This document shows, piece after piece, positions 10,361-20,869 of a DNA stretch of 29,297 nucleotides (position 1 is the first letter of the stretch; each line of letters begins with the position of its first letter). This DNA is from Dichomitus squalens LYAD-421 SS1 (taxonomy: Eukaryota > Basidiomycota > Agaricomycetes > Polyporales > Polyporaceae): positions 771,957-801,253 of the forward strand of contig NW_006766894.1 in the NCBI RefSeq assembly GCF_000275845.1, in the 5' to 3' direction. The position numbers and the translations under genes were made by a program. The notes beneath the pieces were generated by a model. That model was not told the origin of the DNA, made no database searches, and saw only the letters and a list, made by a program, of their open reading frames with translations.

Positions 10361-12467
10361 TTAGAGGGTTGTCACGTCGTCTTCGCTCAAACTTGTTCGG
10401 ATCAGCATCTCAGCTTCCGGAGAACGAGGCTTAATGATGCAATCGAAAGGCTCCGGGTATCTACGATTCGGGTTCAGACAGGTTGAAGCGTGCCTCTCGA
10501 GGACCGGACAATACTCACGAGAGGACACCGTGGGTCATCTTGACGTGGTCGGCGAGGCGAATAGGCTGAGTGTGCTCGTCGAGGGGTGCTTCAATTGACA
10601 TGGTGTGTAGGATCCCCGACACGACCGCATAGATGGATCCTTCTGCGAAGTGGCGACCCGGACAAATCCTGCGAAGAGTTTTGTGGAACAGTTCAATTTG
10701 AACGAGTAGTCTGAACGAGAAGAGCCACGTACCTTCGTCCATAGCCGAAAACTATGGCAGCTGGATCCTGAGCGTTATGGTCTAGTTTACCATCCTTGAG
10801 GAAGCGTTCCGGTCGAAATGCCTCCGGGTCTTCATATAGATTCGGGTCTCTGACATATGCCCTAGTGACCGGACCGACATGCTCAGTCATAGCGTAATTG
10901 AAGTATCACGGAGGAGTATACCATGGGTTGCTGACTACTGCGGACCGCGCTGGAATACGGTAGCCATTGTACTCGTCTTCCTCTAACGACGAGTGAACGA
11001 CGCCAAGTGGAACAACGGGTCGCCAGCGCAAGCATTCCTTCATGATTGCTGCTATATAAGGAAGATCATCTTTGTCTGCGAATGTGGGAAGGCGATGTGG
11101 TCCGACGACAGCATCGAGTTCTGCTTGAGCCCGTTTCTGTACCTCTGGGAAGGAGGCCATGGCTATGTAGAAAGTCTGGAGTGTGGAGATTGTCTAAAGA
11201 ATGTAGTAGCGGTCAGTATGTGCCTATCACGGTGCCCATGATAGAAGGCAACGCACCGTGTCGGCACCACCTGGAAATCATATCCATTAGCTGGGAACGA
11301 CTTCTGGTGGGTAATGTTTTGACGTACCGGCGTAAGCAGATGCGATGGCATTCTTCGAATACTCCTCCTGTTCAGCCGCTGCTTTCTCGTCAAGGTGAGA
11401 CATGCGTTCAAGGAGGCCGCTGGCCATTGAAGGTATAGCGTTACCCTCACGCTGCAGCAAGGGCGTTGCTACTTCGTCAGTTATTGACGGCATGGCATAC
11501 TCTTAGCTGTCACTCACCAAAGCAGTCATAGCAGCCTCCCATGGTAGGTCTCGCATCTTACGGACAACCGGGTACCATTTCGCAGCTTCCCGCTTGAAAC
11601 CCGCTCCAGGCATGAAGGACGGAAGATAACGTAGGATTGGAAATGACTCGACCAGATACTTGCCGGGAAGGAAGGCCTGGGAGAAGATGGCCAGGGCTGC
11701 TTCGGCGATACCTAGGTAGTCTGTATCCTTGTGCTTGTCGACATCAATGCCATAGCTCACTCGGATGATTGTGGCACCGAGGAAGCTAGGCAAAGGGGAA
11801 GGTTAGTCACGTATCCACACTGCGCTACGGGGTTGGGACTCACTGTCGGCCGTGGTGAAGGAAATTCTTGGGATCTTCTACAACCCGAAGGAGGTACTTA
11901 CAGGCCTCCCATTCTTGAATTGGACGGTACCGGAGAACGGCGTTTGGGTGCATGTACTCATGGAAGAGACGTCTCGTCTGTCTCCACTCGGGGCCATATC
12001 TAGTAAGCGTGAAAACCCACGACCAGCCTGACCTAGAGGGCGACACGATGTCAGTGACATACGCTGCTTGCGTAAGGCATGCTCCCACAGGGAAGCCATG
12101 GGCGAAGAGAGCCTGTCAGAGTAATTGGAAGAGCGCTTCTCCAACAAGTCAATGGCGGCCTTGTGCGTGCCAAGAACAATCATCGACTGGCCGCAAGCAT
12201 TCAGATAGACAATGTCCCCTATCATGTGGGTTGAGGAGCAACAACAGACGTCAGAACGAATCTGGATGTACCATATTGTGCGTTCAGACCGCGGAACGCT
12301 AGCTCCATATCGTGACTTGGCACATCAAGAAGATTACCGATGATAGGATAGCAGGGAGGGCCAGGAGGGAGTGGTAAAGCAGCCGTACGGCGCAACCATC
12401 TAGCTCTCACTACGAGCGCAGCTAGTACAGCAAGGACGATGAGTATTAGAGCAAGGAGGCTCCCCAT
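10361..12467 (-). CDS. Cytochrome P450 monooxygenase (OrdA-like, Agaricomycete type)
   Basis: Ten exons (12467-12272, 12218-12089, 12032-11844, 11785-11518, 11451-11328, 11270-11257, 11193-10922, 10861-10733, 10668-10519, 10460-10361) join in phase to 523 residues, a full-length microsomal P450. Residues 1-25 are a membrane anchor, followed by the proline hinge LPLPPGPPCYPIIGN. The I-helix motif AGGADTT is at about 302-308, ExxR is E360-R363, the PERF motif is at 415-418, and the heme loop FGYGRRICPGRHFAE carries the thiolate ligand Cys443. It would use NADPH-P450 reductase at the ER to oxygenate a hydrophobic substrate. The substrate is unknown; relatives are usually labelled O-methylsterigmatocystin oxidoreductase-like, but no mycotoxin genes are nearby. 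Exon 6 is only 14 nt and encodes most of the GGADT segment. A decayed relative lies just upstream in the same orientation. Confidence 0.93.
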
Positions 12468-12984
12468 GGCTGTGAGCGATCTGTGTGAGGGTAGTGGAGA
12501 ATAGGCAGAACTCTAGGCTTTATGTACTAGGATGCTGAGCCTTATCTCGCTTTATTAGGATCGTGCAGTCAGGTGAGGCACCGTCCTATAAAAGGTGAGG
12601 AGAAGATTCCGAACGATAAAAGAAGAGCGCTCGTTGAGTGAAACAAAGCCGAGCACATGGCAGAAATGCAAACCGGAAGAATCAGTTTGCGTCATGCAAG
12701 CACGCTCTGAGGAGAGACTTACCTCTCGGCAGTGATTTTGACACACCGAAGAGTATTCGTCCAATCCAAGACATCATACCACGGTTTCCTTTAGCTTCTA
12801 TTGGAACCATACACGATGCTGGCACGGAGCATCGTACTGAACGCGTGCAGCACCCTGTTAATCTGTACGTGCTACTGGGTGTGGTGGCTGACGTGGGACC
12901 CTGTCATATCGCCACTTTTTCTGGCAAGCGGCACGCCGGCAGCCGACCAACGGTACTGTTGATGACAATTCTGTGGAGCCCATA
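12468..12984. other. P450 promoter region
   Basis: Contains the 5' flank of the intact P450. A TATA-like ACATAAAGCC lies on the minus strand about 50 bp upstream of the ATG. No gene recognised here; it separates the intact P450 from its degenerate relative. Confidence 0.4.
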
Positions 12985-13720
12985 TGGTGCGCAGAAGCTT
13001 TGACTTGGCGGCGAAGAAGGAAGCCTCAGCGAATCCTGGATGGATCATGTGAGGAAACCCTACGATTAGCAAGCGCAACCTTCGCCCATAGCCAAGGGCT
13101 ATCGTAGCAGGCTGCTGGACGCTAAGATTTATCTTGCCGTCTGGGTGCAATCGCGGGTCCCGAGTGTACAGCCTCGTAATCTTCAACGTCCTCGCCAGCA
13201 AGGCAAATATTGACCACATACCACGGGTTGATCACCACGGCGGACTGCTTTGGTATACGGAACCCTTTGTGTTCGTCGGCCTCAATCGACAGGTGATCAG
13301 CGCAAGAGGGGCTACTGGTCCCTAGCGCGAAATTTCTTGATGTGTGCGATCAGCTCAAGGGGATAGCCTACTGTCCGCGAAAGTCAGCAGACGGTGAGGC
13401 CCAACTACGGCGTGGGGCTCAGCTTGAGCGCGTTTCTGCACCCCCAGGGAGGATGCCATGGCAACATAGACATTTTGAAACGTAAGGAGCGTCTGGGACA
13501 GGAACTATTAGCACACAATTCTGGCAAGAACGAGCGCACGCACGAACAGTATTAGCACCACCTGGTAACAGACTCCTCGGTGTCTGTGCTCGCGTCCTCC
13601 TTGTCGCCGCGGACGTCATTCATAAAAATTTCCAGTGAGTGTTTTGTTCATCACCTCCCCGCTTTTCTGCTGACCCTTTAGTGTACCCTCGAGACTCGCA
13701 GCCATGACTCGGCAGTGCCA
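12985..13720 (-). pseudogene. Degenerate cytochrome P450, C-terminal half
   Basis: Segments match the intact P450 next door in the same order: the micro-exon equivalent GGTGGTGCTAATACT near 13549-13563 (GGAN-T of the I-helix); VAMASSLGVQKRAQAE and AVVGPHRLLTFAD; EADEHKGFRIPKQSAVVINP; LYTRDPRLHPDGKI; and ALGYGRR followed by IHPG..FAEASFFA. It is broken: the exon carrying ExxR is lost or scrambled, frames change between blocks, the acceptor before the heme exon is destroyed, two codons are missing after PG, and the heme-ligand codon at 13040-13042 reads CAT (His) instead of TGT (Cys). An N-terminal half is not recognisable beyond a weak MAASLEG stretch. It is a dead tandem relative of the 10361-12467 gene, same orientation. 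Confidence 0.82.
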
Positions 13721-14423
13721 GCACCCAGGCCTGCAACCGCGATCGATCAGCCCGCCTAGCAGCTTCTGCCCATATGCCGAATTTGTGGTCCTTGAGGGCA
13801 GCGTTCGCATGCAATATGGCTGCGTTGAAACAATCGTACCGAGCATGCTCATGACATCTGAGGTTGTCATCTGCGCCTGCCTTCCAAGCCAACTGGGATT
13901 TAGCGTTTTAGTTGGCACCTCAATGACATCAGAGCCATCTCTCATATGTCCGCCGTCCATGGCCACTTATACACAACCTGCACATGGCACCGCGTTTGCG
14001 CATTAAGGGTGATTATAAACTTGACATTGGCTGGTCTTCAGGCGATCGAAGGCTTGAGCGGCCGCTTGTTCCACAAGCCTGGTTATGTTTGCCTTTGATT
14101 AGGCTCAACACACTGAAATGCCCGGGCCAGAGAGAGAATAGCGGCTGATATAAAACTATTGAGCATAGGTGTGTGAGCAAACGAAAGTATACCGTTGACC
14201 TTGGATCACTATACTTACCTATATGTCTTGTCAACGGTCGTGTCAACACGCACGGTCAAGTTCGGCGACTACCGAGACCCGGTTCTACATCTCAGAACGA
14301 TCTAATCTAATCTGCAGCCTAGTTGGCGAGATCTGACGACCATCGCGGAGGGCCAGACATCCTCAGCCCCATCTTTTCGAACATATCTGGGCCTCCCGAC
14401 ACACTGGAGCTGCCCTGAAGATC
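13721..14423. other. Spacer between the P450 relic and DUS3
   Basis: A 116-codon minus frame (13616-13966) overlaps the edge of the P450 relic, but beyond it I see no P450 or other domain. This stretch includes the promoter of the plus-strand DUS3 gene. No clear TATA box was identified. Confidence 0.4.
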
Positions 14424-17244
14424 ATGGCGACGACTGCGACCTTGCCTCCTGGCACTGCGCCAATCAAACCAGAGTACGAACTGCCCTCCGGCGAATAGGC
14501 TCCTCTCCATCTACCCGAATTTGTAGTTGAACCTCACCCGCAGATTCCTTCTTTCCTTCCAGGCCCTCGATGTCCCAGACGACGATGCCGCGGAGGGGAG
14601 CAGCAGCCACGTTAACGGCAGGCCCGAAGCCCTCTCCGCTACGGGCGCAGAGGAACCCAGCAAGAGATTGTCGGGCGCCCAGCGCAAACAGCTCGCTAAG
14701 GAGGAGCGCAAGCAGAAACGCGGCGCGAACAAGGGCAGACGCTTTCAGAAGGTCCGCGACGAGGTCGAGCTGTGCTTCAGGGTCGCAAGCGGGAAGCAGT
14801 GCGATTTCGGTGCAGAGTGCGTTGTGCGTTCAGCTGGAAGCCGTTCAGGAATTGACTGGCCGTCGTGCTGAAGGTGCAAGTTTACGCATGACGTCTCCGC
14901 CTACCTCACTGCCAAGCCAAGAGATACATACTTTCCCTCCACGGAAGATATCCTGAATGAACCCCCATTCGTGCGGTTACCGGACGTGGAGATGGAGGAA
15001 GGGCAGGCGCCGAGGACCTCCCTGGACCCAAACACTACCTGCCCAGTATTCCAGAGAACGGGCGAGTGCAAGCAGGGCCTCAAGTGTCGCTTCCTTGGAA
15101 ACCATGCACGCACACGCGAGGTCGGGGAGTTGGAGCTAGTCGTGGATGAGGAGAAGAAGGCCCACGTAGCTGCTTCGGAGACGGAGGTCAATTTTATTGA
15201 CGGAGATACATTGCGCAAGATCCGGACTAAGAAGGTGTGCCCGCCCGTATTCCGGCCCCTTGAGCTACTATCAACTCGTCTCCGTACCAGTATCCTCACC
15301 CGATTGCCGATGCATACTTGCAAGAACTCAAGGACGCAGCGATTGAGGGAGACAAGGCGAATAGCGATAAAACTGAAGACGAGAAAGGGGACAATGTACC
15401 AGAGCCTACAACAGAACCCCAGGCAACGCCCGCTACTGGTCCGGAGAGTACCACGAATGGCTCGTCGTATCTCGTTCCTCCTGCTGCCACCGCCACAATC
15501 GACAAGTTGCAGGACGACACACCCGACGTGCCAATACGCGCTGTCGAGAAGAAGCGACTGCACTGGAAGGGAAAGACTTGTACGGCCGCTTCCCATTATC
15601 TAATCCTGGACTCAAGCTCACTCCCGCCATTATCAGACCTTGCACCATTGACGACAGTTGGCAATCTAGTACGCAATATCCTCACTACCGTATACTCCAA
15701 TCTGTTGACGAGCTCATTTTCCAGCCCTTCCGCCGCCTATGCGTGGACTACGGCGCGGACATCACCTGCGGCGAAAGTGTGTCTTCCTCACCCTTATCTC
15801 CCAGTCCATCCCTGACTTATACGTCCGTGCCTAGTGGGCCTTGCAATGTCCTTTCTCCAAGGGTCCAAAGAGGAATGGTCACTCGTCCGGCGGCACCCTT
15901 CCGAGGGCATCTTCGGCATGCAAATCGCGGGTAGCAAGCCGCAGCTGCTCGTTCCCGCAGCGGAGATCATTGGACGCGAGTGCGCGGGCAACCTCGACTT
16001 CGTCGATGTCAATTGCGGGTGCCCAATCGACCTTGTGTACAAGACCGGCAGCGGCTCTGCGTGTAAGTGTCCGCGCTGCACCACAGCCTTGAGCTAAGGA
16101 AACTCACATGGACATGAACCAACCAGTGCTCGATGCCGCCGGGCGGTTGGGCAAAATTGTGGTGGGGATGAGCAAGGCGCTAGGCGATATCCCTGTCACT
16201 GTAAAGCTCCGGACGGGAGTCAAGGACGGCCGCAATACGGCGCACAAGCTCATGCCCCGCCTTGGGCCGGAGTGGGACGTCTCTGCGATCACTGTACGTT
16301 CACTGTGATATCCATCAAACGCGTTATGCGTTGTTGAGGTGGTTTGGTGCGCAGCTGCATGGTCGCACGCGGCAACAAAGGTACACGAAGTTAGCAGACT
16401 GGGACTACATCAAGCAGTGCGTGCAGGCAGTTCGCGCGCGTGAGGAGGAGGAAGACCGTGCGTTATGTTACCCTGTGTCTTACTTGGGTTACCTTGCTCT
16501 AACATGCCCATGACCGCAGTGGCTCCTGTGCCTATATTCGGCGGGGGCGACTGCTTCTCGTCCGAGGATTACTGGTACAAGATGGAGAACTATGACGTCG
16601 ACGGGATCATGATCGGCCGCGGCGCGCTCATCAAACCCTGGATATTCACCGAGATAAAGGAGCGTAGGGAGTGGGATATCTCTGCCCGGGAGAGGCTTGA
16701 GCTCATCCGCAAGGTAGTGTTTCCCACACATCCGGACCACGCACCTTTGAAACGACTGCTCACGCACGCTTCGGACTTCCCTTCCGTTGTCGAATAGTAT
16801 GCAGACTACGGTTTGAAGTGCGTCTGACTTCTCGATGAGAACGAAGGACAGCGATCGCTGACATCCTCTTAGTCATTTTGGCTCAGACACCGCAGGCGTG
16901 AACACGACCCGCCGGTACCTATGCGAAGCGCTCTCCTTCCAGTACCGCTACATTCCCATCGGCCTCCTCGAACGCATCCCGGCCAAGATCAACGAGCGCG
17001 CGCCAGCATATCGCGGTCGCGACGACCTCGGTGCGTACAGACATACGTACACGTGTCTACCGAATGTGGTGCTGATACCGAGATGGCGACTGGGGTATGA
17101 TATTCAGAGACGTTGCTGGCGAGCGCCGACAGCCGTGACTGGGTCAAGATCTCGGAGATGTTCCTTGGGCCTGCACCAGAATCGTGGACGTTTACCCCGA
17201 AACACAAGAGCAACGCGTATGGCACAGAGGAGAGCCAAGGATGA
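14424..17244 (+). CDS. dus3: tRNA-dihydrouridine(47) synthase, DUS3 type
   Basis: Exons after the first: 14563-14816, 14874-15234, 15291-15579, 15637-15668, 15725-15776, 15835-16062, 16127-16293, 16355-16457, 16520-16713, 16798-16817, 16873-17030 and 17108-17244, all in phase; about 690 residues in total. It reduces uridine 47 of tRNAs using FMN and NADPH. Two CCCH zinc fingers near 95-114 ([20 protein letters not shown]) and 165-186 precede a TIM-barrel Dus domain with [20 protein letters not shown] (catalytic Cys of GCP near 416), [17 protein letters not shown] and the FMN phosphate site [14 protein letters not shown]. The start at 14424 is chosen because its short frame encodes GTAPIKPEY, a conserved DUS3 N-terminal motif. 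That frame meets TAG at 14496 with no GT donor before it, so the first junction is unresolved. Exon 11 is 20 nt. It is convergent with the USP-like gene. Confidence 0.92.
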
Positions 17245-17477
17245 TTTAGCCGGCTGTGCTGAGAGGGATTGAAATTGCCCACTTAGATTGTGAGTGAAGC
17301 GGCAAGAATATGTTGAAATGATGGACCTTGGGACAGAGAGACACGGACATCGTCTAAGCGAGCGAGAATAACCTGCCGTATTGTTACATTAGTTGTGCTA
17401 TAGCTACACCGAGCGCGGATACGCGTCTACCATCCAATCAGTACCCAAGCAGCTTCAATCCTTTGGGGTACCCAAAG

Positions 17478-20125
17478 TCAATCCGTGGTGTCCATGAGCT
17501 CGCCCCTTGACTCGGGCGGCTCCACAATGTCCGACTCAATGGTGAGCTCCGACGGCGTGAGCAGGTTATATGGCGGAGACGTCGGCGGCGAGTTCGGGTC
17601 AACGATGAGCGCCGCGACGTCCTCCGGGATCTCGGCCAGGAAGAGGCGGTTGTTGTGCTTGACAGAGTTCTTGAGGTTCTCAGGCCACTCGGTGCGCGCG
17701 TTCTCTTCTTCCTCGGACACGGCTCGACTGTAGACGAGGAAATATGGCCCCGCGGCGAGGTGCAGACCGGCAGGGTCCGTGAGGGCGGTCTCCTCAGACA
17801 CCTAGAGTAAGTATGAGTTGGGAAGTAGACCCGGAAGTCGGATAAGAGAGACTGACTTTGGTAACATGGTAGTCGAGGGTCTTCCACCATTGGCCCTTGT
17901 GCTTGACGTACGAATACAAGTGGCTGCGTCCGTATAAGCCGTCATGGACGAGGACGGCACGGAGGTCGTACTACGGATACTTTCAGCTGGGTCACAAACG
18001 GCAATCAGGCAAGGAAAGACATACGCGATATTTTTGGAGCTCAGGGCAGTCCAGCTTGCTTTGCGCCTCTGTCCTCTTGCTTTCTATCGTCGCATCGATA
18101 GCTGGGAAACGATCGTGAACGGAGGATCAAGCCAGCAGAGAAGCGATTGCTCATACCCTTAGCCTCCTCCTGTATCTTCTCGATTATATTCGCAAGTTTC
18201 TTCTTGTTGGCCTGGATGTCTTGATCGCGCTTCGCGTCCCCGTTGCTCTCTGCGATATTCTCGTAATAGTACAGACACGACTGCAGATCCGCAAGCACGT
18301 CCTTGTCCTGTAATCCCAACCGTGTCAGCACGCCCAAGCACAGAAATCCCATACAAACGAATTGAACCGCACGTTATACCGCAGCAGGTTCCTCTTCCTC
18401 TCCTCTAGCTCCCTCACCTCCTCCAACAGCCCTCTCTGCTCCGCCCTCTTCGCACTCGCAAGCTCATAACTCTCGCGCATGAACTGGTCCAGATAGATGC
18501 TACTCGAGTACTTGAACGTCGCCCTCTCCGTCCTCCTCCCGAGCGCGGCGTCGTACGTAGGAGGCGCGCTGTCGCGCACGAGCTGGAACGCGACGATGTC
18601 CGACGGCTCGAAGATGACGTGCCGCTTCGCGACGCCTTTCAGCTTGCCCGTCACGGGGGGCGCGAACTCGGCCGCGAGCGCAGACACGAGGTCGTTGAGC
18701 TCGGGCCCTGGGCCGACGGCGATTTTGACGAAGCAGAGGTTGTCGGTGTTTGGGTCGTCCGCGGGGGCGTCGTGGTAGCCGTGGGACAGCATCATCAGCC
18801 TGTAAAGACCAGGTTAGATGGGGGATTCGAGTAGGGCGCGCACAGCTCCGGTTACCTTCTCGGCTGCCGCTCCGGGTTGTATACGTTGTTGTACTGCAAT
18901 ACGTTTTGGATCGCGTAGACGATCTTCTCGTAGAATCCTGGCAGGACTGTTCAGCGGTCGCATGCTGTGGGCAGAGCCGCGTGCATTGACTTACGGGATG
19001 TCACGTCGCCCAACCGCTCAGCAGGGCTATTCCAGGGCTCAGCTGCGAGGTCGCGCAGACCGTCGTCCGCGTTCAGCTCTCCCAGCAGCGCCAGGTCCAT
19101 GTTGACCATCAACTCGAGCAGCGTCCACGCCTGGCGCCCTAAGAATCAAGGCCGACGCCGCTCTTCAGCACGTTGCTCACGAATCCCAGACAATGCAGAG
19201 TCACGCACCAGGTCCACTGTCAGGAGGCCAGATCTCCGTAGTCCCCTCCGCAGGCAGCGGCGCCCACTCCGCCAACGTTCTCCGGAATTGAGGGACGAAT
19301 CCTAAGGCATGGATGAGGAGAGCGGCGTAGACCAAGCCGGAGGCGGTGGGACGAAGCGCGACAGGGCTGACGAAGACGCACTCGACGCTCAGCACAATGG
19401 CCACATAGAGAACCAGCGCGAGGAAGCACTCACGTATCGCCCTTCCGCACCTTGTCCTCGAGCGAGAGCTCCTCGAACGTGTCCTCGGTGACGTTGTACG
19501 ACAGGCTCGCCTCGATCGCGCGGCTCATCGCCTGGTCGTCCTGCGACATCCCGCTCGGCACATTCGCCTCTACCTGTCCTCCATATATGAGCACAGCGGC
19601 ACACGCGGCATGCGATGGATGCGCACATTCGAGGAGACCATAGCCCAGTTCGGGTCCGGGGCCCTATTGCTCGGCCCAAACGCCGTGCTCCCCTGGTCCT
19701 CCAACGACGCCTGCAGCGCGCGCGCGAGCTCCTTGTCGTCGTCGTCCTTCGTCAAGTCGATCACCGCCTTCTCCGGCCTAGACGCTGCCCTCTGAGTCAA
19801 CCTCTCATCCAACTTCCTCTCGCTCCTCCACACGACTCGCGCGAGAACAAAGCTAGAGTGAGGACTCACGCGGTGGGGTGCGCGGCCCCTGCATGGGCGC
19901 GTCCAGCGGCTCGAGGTTGGGCAGGTCCGCGTAGATGCTGGGGTCGACAGTGTCGCCGGTGTCGCCCTCGAGGAGTGCGGACGCGGTCTTGTCCATGTTG
20001 CCGTCGTTGCGCCGGAGGAGGCTGAGCGCGACGTCCGCGTTCATCTCGTCGCCCATGATGCCGCGTAGGATCTCGAGGGACTCGAGCTCCTTGGCGGTCG
20101 GAGGCATCTGTCTGCTCTCGATCAT
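17478..20125 (-). CDS. USP25/28-like protein with UBA, SIM, two UIMs and a probably inactive peptidase domain
   Basis: Eleven exons (20125-19870, 19835-19627, 19573-19434, 19366-19209, 19138-18995, 18937-18856, 18799-18373, 18307-18157, 18101-18025, 17970-17857, 17801-17478) join in phase to 693 residues; the first intron is only 34 nt and less certain. In order: UBA-like (about 10-55), SUMO-interacting motif VIDLT at 110-114 followed by acidic residues, UIM1 (119-131, KELARALQASLE), UIM2 (167-180), then a USP fold with a coiled-coil insert (about 440-548) and the His box (VHDGLYGRSHLYSYV, His565; WWKTLDYHV, Asp581). The Cys box reads ASGLVYAALLIHALGFVPQF: where active enzymes have N-T-C it has G-L-V, so Val214 replaces the nucleophile. 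The family reads and cleaves ubiquitin/SUMO-linked chains; this member more likely only binds. A possible 5' UTR intron spans 20194-20129. An alternative start is the ATG six codons later. Confidence 0.85.
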
Positions 20126-20869
20126 GGTCTGTCTGTGTGCGGGGAACGAGAGCGGGAGGGTAAGACCGGTGGCGGAGGAAAGTTCGCTACTCACGTATAT
20201 ATGTTGCACGGAACAAACACTTGTGCGAGACTTTATGAGGGCTCTGTCTCCGGACAAGGCGTAATCAAACGTAATGTGTGATTCACGACGTCTTGAGGAC
20301 GACTTTGAGTTAGCAGGCACAAAACCCGAGGAAAGGGTGATGTCGGTATACAAGTGTGGAGGCCACACAAGTATGTAGTTGCTCTGATCAGTTCTGCAAT
20401 TGTCCGACTAGGTTCAGAGGCTTGGCCTCAAATAAGACGGTGAAGCGAGTCTATCGGGTAGATATAGCTGAGTGCGGTAGGGCGCAAAGAGGAAGAGTGC
20501 AATTGCGGCTCAAGTTCAGAGGCCCGGAAACCCATGACAGTTTGCAGGCGCGCAGCAAGAGCGTTCCAAGGGCTACATACATACTGAAATACGCTCATGT
20601 TCATGGAATCTGTAACCCCCATCACACCAAGAACATTCGTCTAAACCCCGCTTCGCTTTCGAGATCTCATTCTTCCTTTTCGCGTCGTACTTATGATTAC
20701 AAGCGGGCTCAAGTACTGAAGTACCGTGAAGCGTGAATAAGTTGTGCGTCTGGGCCAGAAGAACAACCGGCCAATAACCGAGAATAGTAGGGTATATCTA
20801 CACAATGTCAGAAAGCAACCAAAAAGCAGACGGCGAGCGTTCCTCCAGCCAAACCGACCAGCAAAAAGT
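20126..20869. other. Intergenic region, USP-like gene 5' flank and LCB2 3' flank
   Basis: Contains a likely 5' UTR intron of the USP-like gene (donor GTGAGT at 20194-20189, acceptor ending at 20129). No other gene was recognised. The plus frames here have no domain support. Confidence 0.45.

Noticed and set aside
10361..13720. A secondary-metabolite cluster suggested by the OrdA-like P450
   Set aside because: No polyketide synthase, peptide synthetase, terpene synthase, transporter or pathway regulator is nearby; the neighbours are housekeeping genes.
13616..13966. N-terminal half of the degenerate P450 in the frame at 13616-13966
   Set aside because: Apart from a weak MAASLEG stretch near the start of the relic, no P450 motif (proline hinge, C-helix WxxxR) can be seen in it.
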